From: Apostichopus japonicus
Taxonomy: Eukaryota; Echinodermata; Holothuroidea; Aspidochirotida; Stichopodidae
NCBI RefSeq assembly: GCF_037975245.1
Contig: NC_092581.1
Span: forward strand, 12,115,303-12,179,302
DNA: 64,000 bases
Reading direction: 5' to 3'
Below are positions 12,201 to 26,879 of the stretch, piece after piece (the first letter of the stretch is position 1; every line of letters begins with the position of its first letter). The notes beneath the pieces were generated by a model. It worked only from the letters and a program-made list of their open reading frames with translations, ran no database searches and had not been told where the DNA came from. The translations under genes were made by a program, and so were the position numbers.

Positions 12201-15200
12201 AAATTCACCGCAGCAACACTCTATTGCATGTACCCGTTTGTACAAAAGATTCCATCAGAACCATATCGAATTAAAACTGATACAAATGATTTCACCCTGC
12301 GTTGTACACCTCAGGGGGTGAAGGTGATAAACTTCAGATATAATTTGTAACTGCCGCCAATTGACTTGTGCAATACGACTTGATAGTGCGAGTTTCTCGT
12401 CGTCACAGATTCAATACCACCACTTCGCCAGTACATGAAACCCATGATGCAAAAGTTCTATTGTACATAAACATGTTTTGTGATTCAAGCTTGAATGCAT
12501 GTACATAATTGGAAATCTTTGGTGATGTTATTTTTAATGTAATCAATAAGAAGAAGAAGGATCTTCATCAATATAAATATTCCAGATAAAAGACTTGATG
12601 AGTGACCTGCACCAAGCACTTTTGCTATTTAACACTGTTTATACTGGAGGAGAAGTTTATCATTTCAAGTGTTGTATTTAAATGAACCATGATATCTGTG
12701 TATTTTTGGCTTGTTCTTCATTGGAAAATTGAGTTTTCCTGGGCTTGTCCATCCTTTGCACAAATGTTAGGATGCATGTGTACAGCAAATGCCTTCAAGT
12801 AACCAGAATACAGTGTGCAAAATTTGCTAGTAATCAGTCTTATGAAATTTGATGACAAAAATTCTTGCTCAAATTTCTGTACTGACAGACAGACAGACAG
12901 AAATAGAGATGCCAACAGACAGACAGACTGATGGATAGATGGATATGGATGGATGGATAGATAGTGAGGGTGTTGTGGTCAAGTGGTTAAGGCAGTGGAC
13001 TTGTGATCCAAGGAATACAGGTAACAGGAGTCCTGGCCAGATCATTCGGTTGTGTCCTTGGGCAAGGCACTTTATCTCCATTGCCTCTCTTCACCCAGGT
13101 GTATAAATGGGGACTTGCGAGGTAACTTGTAAATATAGTTGCAAGCGCCGGTTTGTGGCTACACCCTATGGGAAGTCCCAGGGGGACATGTGGTTGTGGT
13201 GCACTGTGGTGCCCCGGGAGAAATTGATTGAATTGTGCACACTTTGGTGTGCAGGATTGACAAGTTACCAATGACCAGGGTTAAGTTGTAAAGTCATGTG
13301 CGAGGGTCTTGGCCCTGAACAAGACTGTAAACCTAAATAATAAGAGATAGATCAATAACTGGATATATTGATCGATGTGTGGTTGGACTGATGGATGGAT
13401 AGATAGAACAAAAGTGACAAACACACACAGTAGCTTTGACTAATTAACATATAATTGATTGACATCTCTACATATAAAGCTAAAAGCAGACAGATCTTTG
13501 TTCCATTACTAACACAGATCCATATTGGAGACTGTTTCACATAAATCTTGGTGTTTATATCTGAAATTCTTCTTTCTGCAGTCCTAGTAAACTTTGACCA
13601 CATACACCCTCCCCCCATTAGAAGACACGTTGCCGTTCTCAGTTTACCCAGCTACAGTATTATGGTCGATTTGTTTGTACCGTAACTTTGTGTCACACTA
13701 ACCAGGCATTAGAAATACTTACACATAACTGGATATACAGTACCCTTCTGTTTAACATAAACACTGGATTTCTCTTAATCACTATGTTATTAGCAATTTA
13801 GTCCACACAAGACCATCTGGTACCCCACCTATTTATAGCAAACTTTGAGTTTAGGCTTGATATAAAAAATATGTTATCTTGTCCTATCGAGGTTAATGAA
13901 CTTGACTAGCCAAGTCTCATTTCGGTTAGTGGAGTAAACATTCAACATTTGGAAATTCCCATGTTGATTTTGATCTGTGTTTTAATACTGTTTATTGATA
14001 TGAAAAAGTGTCCTGACGATAAAATTACCAGGACTGAATCAAGTTCTTTGATATACCTACTGTACTGTACTGTTGAACCTTCATTTATGTGAAAACTCTA
14101 TGCAAGTAGCTTAGTGTGATCAAGTACAATCTTATTTTGAGAAATACTCAGCAGGTTTCATGAAATTGCCAACCAAACTCTAAAAGCTGATTTAATGTGG
14201 CTGTTGCTTCATTGGAAATTAAATGTTTGTCTAATTTCATCGTTCATGATGTTGTAATTTCAGTGTTCAGACAAAAAAGGTATCAGATTTCCTCTCCAGG
14301 TTCATTTTCTTTGTAAGTTTTATATCCAAGGATATATTTAGCAAAAAGTTTGCATAGCAGGTTTTGCTATGATATCATATTTAGTTTCGTTCTACCGTGC
14401 TATTACAGACCTTGTCTTAAGTCGTTTTAAAGCTGCATACATGTGGAACCATGTGATCGAGAAAATACAGGAAACCTAAACAATACTTTCCATCATTGTG
14501 CATTAATCACAACAGTTTTCAGGTTTAAAGAATTTAATTTCTCATAAAATACTGAAGAAAATATATAAGTCAGTGCGTGTACATAGAAACTGCTACACAT
14601 AAATCTGCATAATTTGTGTAGCAATTTGCCAAGTTTGCATAGCACTTCACTATGGGATACTGCATAAAGTATTTGCATTTTGACTACTGTAGCATGTCAT
14701 TGTAAAAGTACAGTATGACGCAAACAAGCACAGCTGCCTTTTACTCAGCAACTTTTATGGCACAATATAATATATTTAGAACTCTAGCTAGCTCAACAGA
14801 ACCACCCTTCCCTGGTTATAGAGATATTTAAGTAATAATTATCATGTGAAAAGCATTAACTATGTATACATTTCAATGAACATAATTACGTGAATATATC
14901 TAGGGTAGCTATTAAAAACGGGTACATTTACAAAGAGGTACTGTACGCAATGTACGTACACAGAGGTACCAGCAAAAGTCTTGCCTGTGAGTAACATGAT
15001 CCATTAACTATAATCTTTAATATTTGCAATAAGTCTGTATACATTACATCTTCAAAAATATAAGAAGCTTGTCAATCAACTTTCATCAAACTTGCAGGTA
15101 TACATATCGGTAGGGAAGCTGAAAACTAGAGTGAACTTTAAGGGGAAAAAAATAAGAGTATTTGGTGTGGTTTGCAATGATGTTGGCGTGGGTTCATGAG

Positions 15201-18200
15201 GCCATGTAGGGTAGCCGGTGGGGGTCATAAGGAAAAAGCCCAGCTGTGCCATTGTGAAGCTTTGCAGTTTCCATCATTTCTATATCAACTCCTTGAAATC
15301 AACAGAGTTTGGTAGAAAATAAGCATATAATAATAGTCTGTAAAAGTGACAAAGTTGCATATCTTCCTGTCTATTTTGGGCACATATTTCATGGCAAATT
15401 TCATGTGGGTGCAATAATAATAATAACATTGACATTTGATATCTAACGCAATTTCCATGAAAAATGTTCAACTGCGCTTTTCAAAAAATGTAATAGTAGG
15501 TCTAGACTAATAATGAAAATAATCATAAAAGTTTACCCATAGACTTCTTTAAACATAGAGGTTTTTAACTTAGCTTTAAAATGACTTAACAGAAGTGGAC
15601 TGTCTGCAACACAACATTTGTGGAGGAGGGGGATGGGGGGATTTAAATTCAGGCTAGCAGTTGTTACAACTGACTTTTATTCATCTCATGTTTTCCTGGC
15701 TGTTACATTTAAGTGTTGATTGTGTCGATATATAAGACTGAAGCATACACACTTGACAGTGTACACTAAATACTTAAAAGGATAGTTAAAAACATACTGT
15801 AGTTAATATGTTTGATATATCTAAGAGGAAAATATAAGCATTCTGGTGAAATTTGCATACAAAATTCTACGTTTTGTTTTCGAGATATTGACAGCAGAAG
15901 TTGTCACCTCCTGTACCAAAAGTGAACTTGAAGCAAACAGGTGTGCACGATGTCATCGATGCACACTGACAAATAAATGTTTTGTTTTTCTTTGACATTT
16001 GCATGTAATTTTCTACTCCAAAAATTTGATGTATCCACATTGTACCTTTGTCACAGGCAGATCTGTATGTCAAAAACTTCACATCCACTTTCGGCAAACG
16101 ATCAACCCTCTCCAATCACGAGTAAAAAAAAACACAGATTGAAAAAATAAAGCAATATAGAACATAGTTTGATCAGTGTTCATCTATGACATCACACCTG
16201 TTTGGTTCAAGTCCACTTACTGTAGGGTAGAAAATGCAAGACCTTCAACTGAGAATATCTCAGAAGCAGTACATATATGATTTTAATGCAAGTATTTGTG
16301 AGAATGCTTGGATTTTGTTCCTCTTAAACATGTCAACAACAAACAAAAAATTCTCTGGAGTATCCTTGTTGTTCCTTGTTATGGTTTTGTACATGTTTTA
16401 CAAACATATATAACATGGTAAAGGACACTGAAGACCGCAATGTCTTTTGACCTTAATTAAGTTTACCATTCATTCAGAAGATCAACAGAGAGATATGTAC
16501 ATGCATATGTACAGTTTAAGGTCATGTCAAATTATGAATACACAGCTGAACATGCAATTAGCTTTGAGGTTGAGTTATCACATTTATATTTCTCCATAAA
16601 TTAAGCAGATTCTAAAAGCATTCATCATAGAGGAGATTTACTAGATGTTTGGGTATTTGTGGATGGAGGTGGGGCGGATAGGGGAGGTGGGTGGCGGATA
16701 GGTGACCAAAATGCCACATAAAATATCTTTTATTTTTGGAAAATTATGGAATATATACCTGGTATTATAAATATGTCCATCGTACTTTGGGGTGTCAGAG
16801 AGATTGCGGTTGGCATCGAGTGGGGTTGGGGACATAATACATAAGTATCTCAGATCTTTTAAGACTACGCTTCCTTCAAACTTTACAACTGATTTTTATG
16901 TACAGTAGGCCAATTCTGAAGTGGAAAAAGGATTGAGCAGCTGGAAGAGGGGAGGGGTGGGGAGAAGGGGGATAGAAATTCCTTCCCCTCCTATTTTTCT
17001 TTCATGTGAATTACACTTTCCAGTTGCAAAATCTAGTCTAGCTGGATACAGTCCGGCCAGAAATCCTTTCCACAAAAAAAAAAAAGAAAAAAAAAAGGTC
17101 CTGTGGATGCATCCATACAAGAAAATGAATCTGAGACAATCACATTTCATAACTGATCTATAAAATGCCTTCGTGCAATATATACCAGCTTGAAAGTCAC
17201 ACAAGTATACACACATGTATACACACACATTGAGAGAATAATCTTTGGTTTACTTTACTGTAAAGGACAAAATTGGCAGCTGCTTTCAAGTTTATAATCA
17301 AATTAGATCTTCTTTTTTTCTCGATGTAAAAGAAATTCATAATTTAAGGTTACCGATATAGAAACAATGAGTCTTCCCTGCCAACTCATTATCCTGCTGC
17401 ATATTTCTCTGGAAGCCTCAAAAATCAATACAGTGGCCTGCTGGTTTTAAACTCATCCATAGATGATGTACATCATATTTGCCATACAGTACTGTATATA
17501 CTTGCCATACACTTTACACTGGCCATACAGTAGTACAGTACAGTAGGTCGTCAGAAGAACCTAGATGCACAGTAACTTCATTTACCTTCAGCTTGATAAA
17601 GAGTGATTTCATACTTGACAGGTCAATGGAAATAATGCTGTTTGGATTACTATATATATATGCATAGTCTAGCTTGTGACGTAGAAAATATCTTGATGGA
17701 AGAAATATAGTTTAAGTGCACACAGAAGGGGAAACTTGTACAGTACACTAGTGCATCCCATACATCTCGTATCCCATATATATCCATACATATCCATACA
17801 TATTCCTATATATCCATACGATCAAGGGCGGCGGAACCGGGGGGGGCACAGGGGGCACGTGCCCCCCCACTTTTCCTCAGGTTAAAAATGTGCCCTTTTT
17901 CTACATAAAAATTTCTAAATAAATAAAGAGTTTACAAAGCGAAACCGACGTCGAATGAAATATTTCGGGAAGTTTTAAATGTTTACTACCACAGGCGTAG
18001 GAGCCCAATTTGATTTGGGGGGGGGGGGCTGTAACGACTTGCCCGAAAAGTATTACCAAAATTTTTCGCGCGCGTCCAACATGTTAATGTGCACATCATA
18101 TAGGCATGCGTTGGTTATTACATCGCATGCCAATAACATACAATCATTTGCCGTGTTATAACCCTTCCAAATTGGTTAGAATTATTGGGAAAGTCGTTTC

Positions 18201-21200
18201 AATAATAATGATCATAATAATATCAGTTTAACCATTCAAAAACACATAGAAAATTATTTTTCTTTCAGTATTTTGACATATTTCATTTGCTTTCATGCAT
18301 GTATCGATCGCGTGTGCAGGGACTTGGACTTTATAATGATTTTCCAATTTCCCAATTTGCACATTAGATATTGCAGTGCTAGTATGCATTGTTTACTTGA
18401 GGGGGGGGGGGTGGCATTGATGGAGTGATGTGTATACGCAAATAAGATAATACAATAAGAGTTATAAAGGGTACTAAATATCAGGCTGCATCAGTCCAAT
18501 CGAATTTCTGCAAAGTGCCCTCCGACGTTGGTGCCCCCCCAGATTAAAAGTGCTTCCGCCGCCGTTGCATACGATATGATATCCATACATATCCCTATAT
18601 ATCCCGTACTGTAGGTATATTGTAAAGATATAACATTTTCTATATCTTGCATTGGGTTGTAAACTTTTGTGCAACAAAATGACCTAGCATGTACAGTATG
18701 CACCTGCATATTCAGACATATTAAATCCCAAAGGTTACTACTGGTTTGGGAATTTATGAGTGACGATATCTATCTGATAATCTCCAACATGTACATGTTC
18801 TAACCCATCTACCTACACTATGTGACTGAAATTCATGTGACTATAATGTAACTGAAACACAAATGTGACTGATAAACACCAAACAAAGAGGTGGACCGCT
18901 ATAGCAAGAAAAACACGGATCCAAAACATAACGAAAAAGACCTGCAAATTTCTTCTACTTCTACACACTTTTGGCAGAAGAATGAGAAAGGAAGGGTTTC
19001 CGCAGGAATAGACCGGGTCATAGTGGGACGTACAGTGTTACATGGTTACCTGTTTCCATGGCAGCAAGAGGTTGCTAAGGGTTTTGAGGAGACAGGTAAG
19101 TGAGGACACAAAGTAAACACACCTAGTTAACTTAGTACATGAGTGTTTCAAAAGTATGGCTGTGGCCATAATGGACAGCTTCAATACAAATTGTTAAATC
19201 AAACAATAAAATGGATGCCTCTAATTCAACTGTTCCTGTTGCAATTTTGGTGTCCAACTATTTGTAACAAACTTAATATTTTTTAGCTGTACCTTTGATA
19301 AATCCAGTTTTATCTAGTTTATACCACAAAAAAAAAAAAAGTAGAAAAAAGGAAAGAAAGATTATCTGATGTGTAATATGATGATCTTGCAAATTCTTTA
19401 ATTTGCATGTGGAATTTTGTTCCGAAACAAAGGAAACGTTTTTTTTCAACAGAACGGTGTAGAACCACAGGTTGTCTTTAGTTACCAACAAAAATTCAAC
19501 TGCGAACTGTCGACTGCAGAAACGAAGGCCACAGGAATAATTCTCTAAAATTATGTAGTCATATTTTGTGACTATAATCTGACAGCCCTTTTCAATTCTT
19601 TGTTTTTTTAGCTGTTCTTTTTTGTAAAGATATGATGATATTAACAAGAGAAAGAATAGTGTGAAATGTTGCTTACACCTACATGGCTGCATGAACTCAT
19701 TGATATGCACCAGGCAGCAGCTGAGATGACATTAGGAACCTGTGAATATGTGATGACTACTGTACTTACTTTATAACAACTCTTTGGATATAATCCCTTC
19801 ATGGAACTTCCCAGAAGTCCCAGGGGCATCAAATGCTATTGAAGCCACCTACTGTAGACATATGGGTTTTTTATTATTTATTTCTGTGTCAATTTTCCTA
19901 TATTTTTTTTACTTAAAATTATAATTTTTTTGGCCATATTCTCACCAGCGGCTACTTCTCATCAAATGAAGGTGGGGGATGATTCGAAAGCGAGGTCGCT
20001 CTCATAATTTCAGTTTCCTTTATTCCAGTATAAATAGCATAAAATATAATTTATAAAATATAGGATTATAAAAAGTTATGATACATAACAATAAAATAAC
20101 ATAAATAAGAAAAGTGATTAAAGGGGCAATCATAAAAGGGGGCATAAATGACATTACTGTTCTATGTAGCTCACTGTACAATCTGGAGAGAAATGCTGAC
20201 AAATTGAGCTTAGAATCTCATAGGCATATTGTCCCCCCACCAATGTTTAGTAGAGATTTTAAGTCCTGACTCCATTCAATCTTTTAATAGTTTATTGCCA
20301 GGCCTCAAACTTCTCCGCAGACCAGCAGTGTCAGTATTTGTGAAAACTGCAGAGCAAAAATAGACTGTAAAGGCATTGAAGACTCGCCCCAAACCGCTTG
20401 CCGCACTCTGAAAATGTTAACTTTCCGTTGCTTGAAAATGACATTTTCTTCTTCTCGCTACAAAATGCAGACAGTAATGAAACGTGATACCTTGTTATCT
20501 TTTATCTAGACCTGAGATGTCCACGCTGTTATGTACACTGTGTTGTGGGTATTGACCGCAGCTGTATGTACTGACTGTACACTAGTGTCTAATTACGGAC
20601 GGTAGCAAGCTGTGTGTGTATTTTCTGGGACCGATGGTGGTGCCAAAACTTCTGTTACAGCTTATTCGAAACTATAGGTCAGATTACCCGTATGAGACAT
20701 TTTTTTGTGTGCGAGTCTTCACACCCTTTAAGACCCTATGCAGCCTGACTGCAGCCTCCTCAGCATGCTACTATTAACACAGAGACTAGAACTGATATAT
20801 AATGTCGCTGTAATTCAAGGAAAATGCAAGTGGGAACTTGATTTTTAGCGAGTAGATTTTTAGGCACTTGCACTCTTTAGCAAGTGGCTTACATTTCAAA
20901 ATTTTAAGACTGATTGCTAAAGCTCTTTTTTGCAAAAACATTCAAAATTTATGACATTTTTTTTTCCATTTATAATTTTTAAATTGCATGAAGCTGACTG
21001 TAGTCGGCTGACCATAAAATTGAACTTATTCGTTTTATATATAAATATATAAGGGTTGTTACTACTTAATTTTTTATTACAAGTTACAAAGTCAGATATT
21101 GATACAAAACCAACTCATAAATTCAGATAATATATATGAATTATGCAATAATTCACTTAAAACACCACCAGATGCAAGTACCAGCTGTGAGGTAACAACA

Positions 21201-24200
21201 TTTGTAAGCAGTTTGGATAGATTTATGTATTTGTATTTTAGATCCTCCCACAAGCAGGAACTCACAAAGAAGCCATCATTGGCTTATCAAAGCCGCAAGC
21301 TGACCAAGGTCAGACTCTTAGATTCATATTTAACGTCCATGATTACGAATTGTCAAGTGTCAACAACTCTGTAACTGGACGACATACATTAATCTTGGAG
21401 TGACTCGAACCGGGGACCTTATGATTGAAAGGCACCAGCGTTAACCACTGAGCTAACACTCTAGTGATTATGATGTATTGCATGCAGTCATATATGTTGA
21501 CGGCATGGAGACAGGTAAGAGAGGGATGAAATACTTTATTTTCTTTGTGAGGCTAAACACTCAGAGAACTGAGAAACTGTTTGACTATTATGCTGAGGGA
21601 CTTTGGATCTCCATGGTTACCTAATTATGATTGCGAATGATCATTGTTATAAGTTGCCAACTTCCATTCAGCTTTAAACAGCTATCATAAACATGGTCTT
21701 TCAAAATGAAGTTCTTCATTTCCAGTGCATGTAAGTGTACATCTTTCTGTATAATTAAGTACAATACCTTTTGTATTAAAATCCCATGCAACACAGCTTG
21801 ACAGTTTGAGACTCAAGTAACCAAATTTCAAAATACAATATTTGCCAAAAAATTGTCTCCTTGTGTCATGGTGGATACAATTATTTGCACTGCACAATCT
21901 GCTAATCTTTTCACAGTGTCTTGATCAGCATAGTGCATACAGAGCTGCAGCTGTTTGTTACATGTAATGTATGCATAATTTATACAGGAGTCTACTACAT
22001 ATAAACAAGTGATTGACATGTAATCTCTCTCCCAGATAAATATCTGAATAACTGGATCACATATAAAGTAGCTGGAGGCGATACTTGTGTCAGTAATAAT
22101 GGAATCAATGAACTTAATATATTACACACAAACTGTCTTATAAAGGCTATATATAGCTTTGAGCTACATGGAGGAGGAATTTGTGTAAAGAAATATAGTC
22201 TGGTGAGATGGATATAAGATGGAACATTGAAGGAATCAAAGAAAGAAGGAGACAGTGAACCGGGGGGGGGGGGGGGGGGGGGAGGGTACCAAAGTAAAAT
22301 ACAAAGATAATGTCATCTTGCTTTTTTTGAAGTACAGTAGAATACCACTCATGTTACTAATGTAGGATTAAATTAGGAGGCATCGTTCTACATATATGTG
22401 CCTAGCTTCAAGCTAATAGCTTAGTCATCACTGGATGTGCACTATTAACCACATAGCTGTATGCTATGCATGTTTCAGCTACTGTACACATAATGTGTGG
22501 CCATACTGTATGTGAGTTCATCAATGCATGTATATACTGTATATGCGGGTGGTATAAATGTCCATGCACATATTATGAATTTGGAATATTTTGATATATT
22601 ATTTCTTCAATATTTTTGTAGAAAATATGACTTCACTTAAATAAAAAATTTGTCCTTAAATTACAGAAATGCTTGTCAGATGTAGATTAGCCGATGTAAT
22701 GTCATAAAGTAATGTTTTGTTTTATAGATGGTAGTCTAACCTCATGGGTGACCAGACGTCCCAGATTTCTCGAGACAGTCTCTCGAGTTTGTGGTGCTGT
22801 ACCTGGATTCAAAGTGTCCCCAGAAATATCCCCGGATATTTTTAACTTTCCCGTGAAATATCTCAGAATTTGTGAAATAAGCCTCGAGTAATTTCAATTT
22901 ACCTGTTTGGCCTTCAGCTGGTAGAAACAGTTTGAATTTAGTGGTGATTTCTAACAACTACAGGAGTAAGTTCATTCATGACTGCCAGATTAATGGAATT
23001 CAGTCAACCCAGCATAATCTAATAATATCGTAGCATATAATATTCATATGGAAAAGATTTCTTTGGACTTATAATATAATAGTAAGACTTCGAATAAGGC
23101 CCAATTATAGTCAACTTTGTTTTTAAATACCTGGATTTTCAAGCTTCAACTTGGCCAAAATAATATATACCTTTTTTTTAAATTTTTTTTAGTCAACTTT
23201 GTTTTTAAATACCTGGATTTTCAAGCTTCAACTTGGCCAAAATAATATATACCTTTTTCTTTAATTTTTTTTAGTCAACTTTGTTTTTAAATACCTGGAT
23301 TTTCAAGCTTCAACTTGGCCAAAATAATATATACCTTTTTTTTGAGAGAGAGAGAATAACCATGTTTTTGGCCATCATCCTTCAAACATAGAACTACAAA
23401 AACAGAATGTGAGAAGCAAAATCTAGCTGGCTATAAAATATATTCCCATTTGCATTTTCCTTGGATTAATACAAAAGTTATTTTAATTTGCACTGTCAGA
23501 AGATTGCCATTACATGAAACCTGACTTTCGAGGCCTGAATTTTGAGCCTTGAAAAAACACCAAGAGTGTAGATACAGCACAATAAGTAACCCTTGATGTC
23601 AAACATGAGGCCCTCAACGTCAACTTCTACCCACAAATTCCTGTAAAAAACATGTTGTCACCTTATTCTATACAGGTATAAATTACAGCTGTCAGAGGGT
23701 GGTCATGTTTACGCTGACATGGGTATATTACATACCACTTACTAGAACATCCTGAAGTGACAATATCCTATTCTGTTACCATGGAAACTTGAAAAGGCCT
23801 GCAATAATAATATACTGTTTATTCATCTCAACCAACCTACAAACTCCTCTTGTGTCTCATTCCATTATATATTTACTCTAAATACACAGACTACTCTCTT
23901 GGTCTCCACCCCTCACCCCCCTCCCCCCTCCCCCCTCCCCCAAGGTCTCCCTGTTTTTTTATGTATGGGATAACCCAATCACACCTGAAGTACAGTACTG
24001 TACTGTGTGTATACTTAGGGAGTACTACACAATCACATACAAAGTTGCCTTTCTAATCTTACATATATGGCAACCACCAGGAATAAATGCATGAGACAGT
24101 CAGATTTTCGAGATCCCCAGCGAGAAGTTTGTGGTTTAATTTGGAGATATCATATCAGCCGCCGCGGCAAGCACTGACGTCAAGACATGCCGCCCGATTC

Positions 24201-26841
24201 TCTGAAAAGTAATGACACAGCTGACTGGATCAACTGTCATAATAATCTGCATTCAAGATTAAAACAACTAGCTCACTCGCAATGTCTCATGACAAGGAAT
24301 ATGAATGAAACAGAAGGAGAACACATTGGTTGTAACATTTATGTTACTCAAAACAATTCAAAACGAATGTTGTGATTTAATACATTAAACATTTCCTTGA
24401 CAACGGCACTTCAAAGTGCTGCTTGTTTATCTCTGAGAAGAATCTAATTTACTAGCTTTAAATTAATGTCAGTTGTTTATGTATTTTACTTTGCTTCTTG
24501 TTCATATATACATACATTTACATATATAGATGTATACACACACACAAGCATGCACATACATATACGCCTACATATATACATGTATATAGTACAAGCATGC
24601 ATACATACATGCATAAAGTAACCTTTTCGCAGACTGCAACAAATCCTTTATGACAATGACATAGCTGAGATGGATTTATTTCTTGGTTTATCATCTACTC
24701 TGATACATCTAACACTGATAATAATGTGAAATATTTCTCACAGTTTGTACCCATGCCAATGACAATTTGGCCAACAGGGACACAATTGTGCATTCTAAGT
24801 ACTAAACACAAATCCATCTCAACACACTTTCAATTGCATTTGATGCAAAAGTAAATCACAACCTCTATCCCCTCCTCCCCCCCCCCCCTCACCTCCCCAG
24901 CCTTCCCAAAAGAATCAAAATAGCAGTCAGATACAAATTCATAGAGCTGCATCAGAAACATACTGTACCAGTAGTTCTGTGTTAAGGATATTATGTATGC
25001 AAAAATAAGCTCGAAGAGCAACATACCCAGGACAGACTATCTATCTCCAGGGTTGTAATTATACAGAGCAAGTCATGCATGATGAGATATAGGTACTTAT
25101 CACTGTAATAAACTGAAACTTAATAACAGAATTTAATGAGGATGGAAAGCCAAATTTAACCGAACATATTTGTTGATAATTTTTGTTATGTGTTAAAATT
25201 GATGGTATCAATTTAAGCTGCTTTTGTTTATAAAAACTTGGAACGAAAAAAAAATGTGTGGTTTTACAATCTGAAATGTCAAACTATCTGCTACTACAAT
25301 GTCCATTGTTGCAGCTATACCTAACACAGTGTGCAAAATTACGATAAGTAATTATGCATCACTTATTTGTTGAAAGTACACTTTAGACTCAAAGTGGATG
25401 GATTAATATACAGAGGCTTCATACATGTAAAGAGATTATAGTGAGCAAATCGCTTTTCAAAGAATCCCCAAAGAAAGCAGCAAGCTAGATTACTGTATAA
25501 TTAAGCACACTGTATCTTGTGGTCATTTGGTTTCCTTTCACTGTACGTCTTAACCCTGACAGACGCTCTAAGCATACATGTGTACAGAGATAGCAGTGCA
25601 TGTGCATTGACATGGTCTGTGTCACATCTACTGTAAACTTAGAATGTGAGATCACCTACTGTAAATAAAGACAGCCAAGGCTGCCACATGCAGCACATAC
25701 TGTAGCACTGATGTGGTTTGATCACTACTACACTATGGACTCAATCTAAATAGATTAGCATATATATAAGCTACATGAACAGAGATGTAGTGAGCAGTGA
25801 TCTACGGTACATGTATCTCCTTCTACTACATATATATGCAAATCCTTTTACAAGAATCATCAATAAAGAAGGCAACTCTCATACGTATATTTATTTAATG
25901 CATGCACTAATTTACTTTGATTTTATCATAGACTAAATCCTGATAGATTGGTATAGCCTATACTGTGTTACTGTATGTCTAGAGACTGTTGTGTAAAGTA
26001 AAAATGAAATCTGTTTTATGCTACTTTAAATGTCTATCAATTAGGATCACACATAAAGACAGCAACTGTCATACGTTATATTTATTTAAAACATATGTAC
26101 TAATTTACACTGATTTTATCATAGACTAAATCCTGATAGATTGGCATATATACTGTATTGTGCATGTCTAGAGACTGCTGTGTATAGTAAAAATTCAATC
26201 TGTTTACAGCTACTCTAAATCTCTGACAAGGATCAAACATAAAGACAGCAATTGTCATACTCCTTTTTGTATGCATTTCATTTGCTTTTATCATAGACTA
26301 AATCCTGATAGATTGGCACAGCCTGTACTGTATGTACAGGTATGTCTATAGAGACTACAGTATACACTAAAATTTAAATCTGTTTACTTCTACTTTAAAT
26401 CTCTAACAAGAATCACCAAATACAGACAGCAACACTATCAGTTGCAGTACAAAAGCACTACTGTAGTTTGGTTTAATGCTCACATTACAAGTACACATAC
26501 TATCTACTGTAGGCTAACAGTACACGCAGTACACTTGACATACAACTACACATTAGCATACTGTACAGTACATTAACAGACATGAGTGACTGTGACACAT
26601 TACTTTACTTCTACTGTAAATCTCAATGTACCAGAATCACCAACAAAGATGGTAAACTGTCACAGCCTCTTTATAAGTGATATGCAGCTCACATCTATCC
26701 CTATACTGGTTTTAGACACATGTATGTTTGCACAAGAAAAAGTACACAACTCAATCCTACTTGATATAAAGTAAGTGCAGTCTATCTGCAGTGATTGGTG
26801 ACAGATTTATATTCATGAAGCCAATCACATGGAACTGTTTA

Positions 26842-26879
<38 letters not shown>

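Noticed and set aside
19273-19710. 145-codon minus-strand frame, the longest single open frame
   Set aside because: Low-complexity, F/L/K-rich translation of AT-rich DNA with no recognisable domain, no splice support and no similarity to the neighbouring genes.
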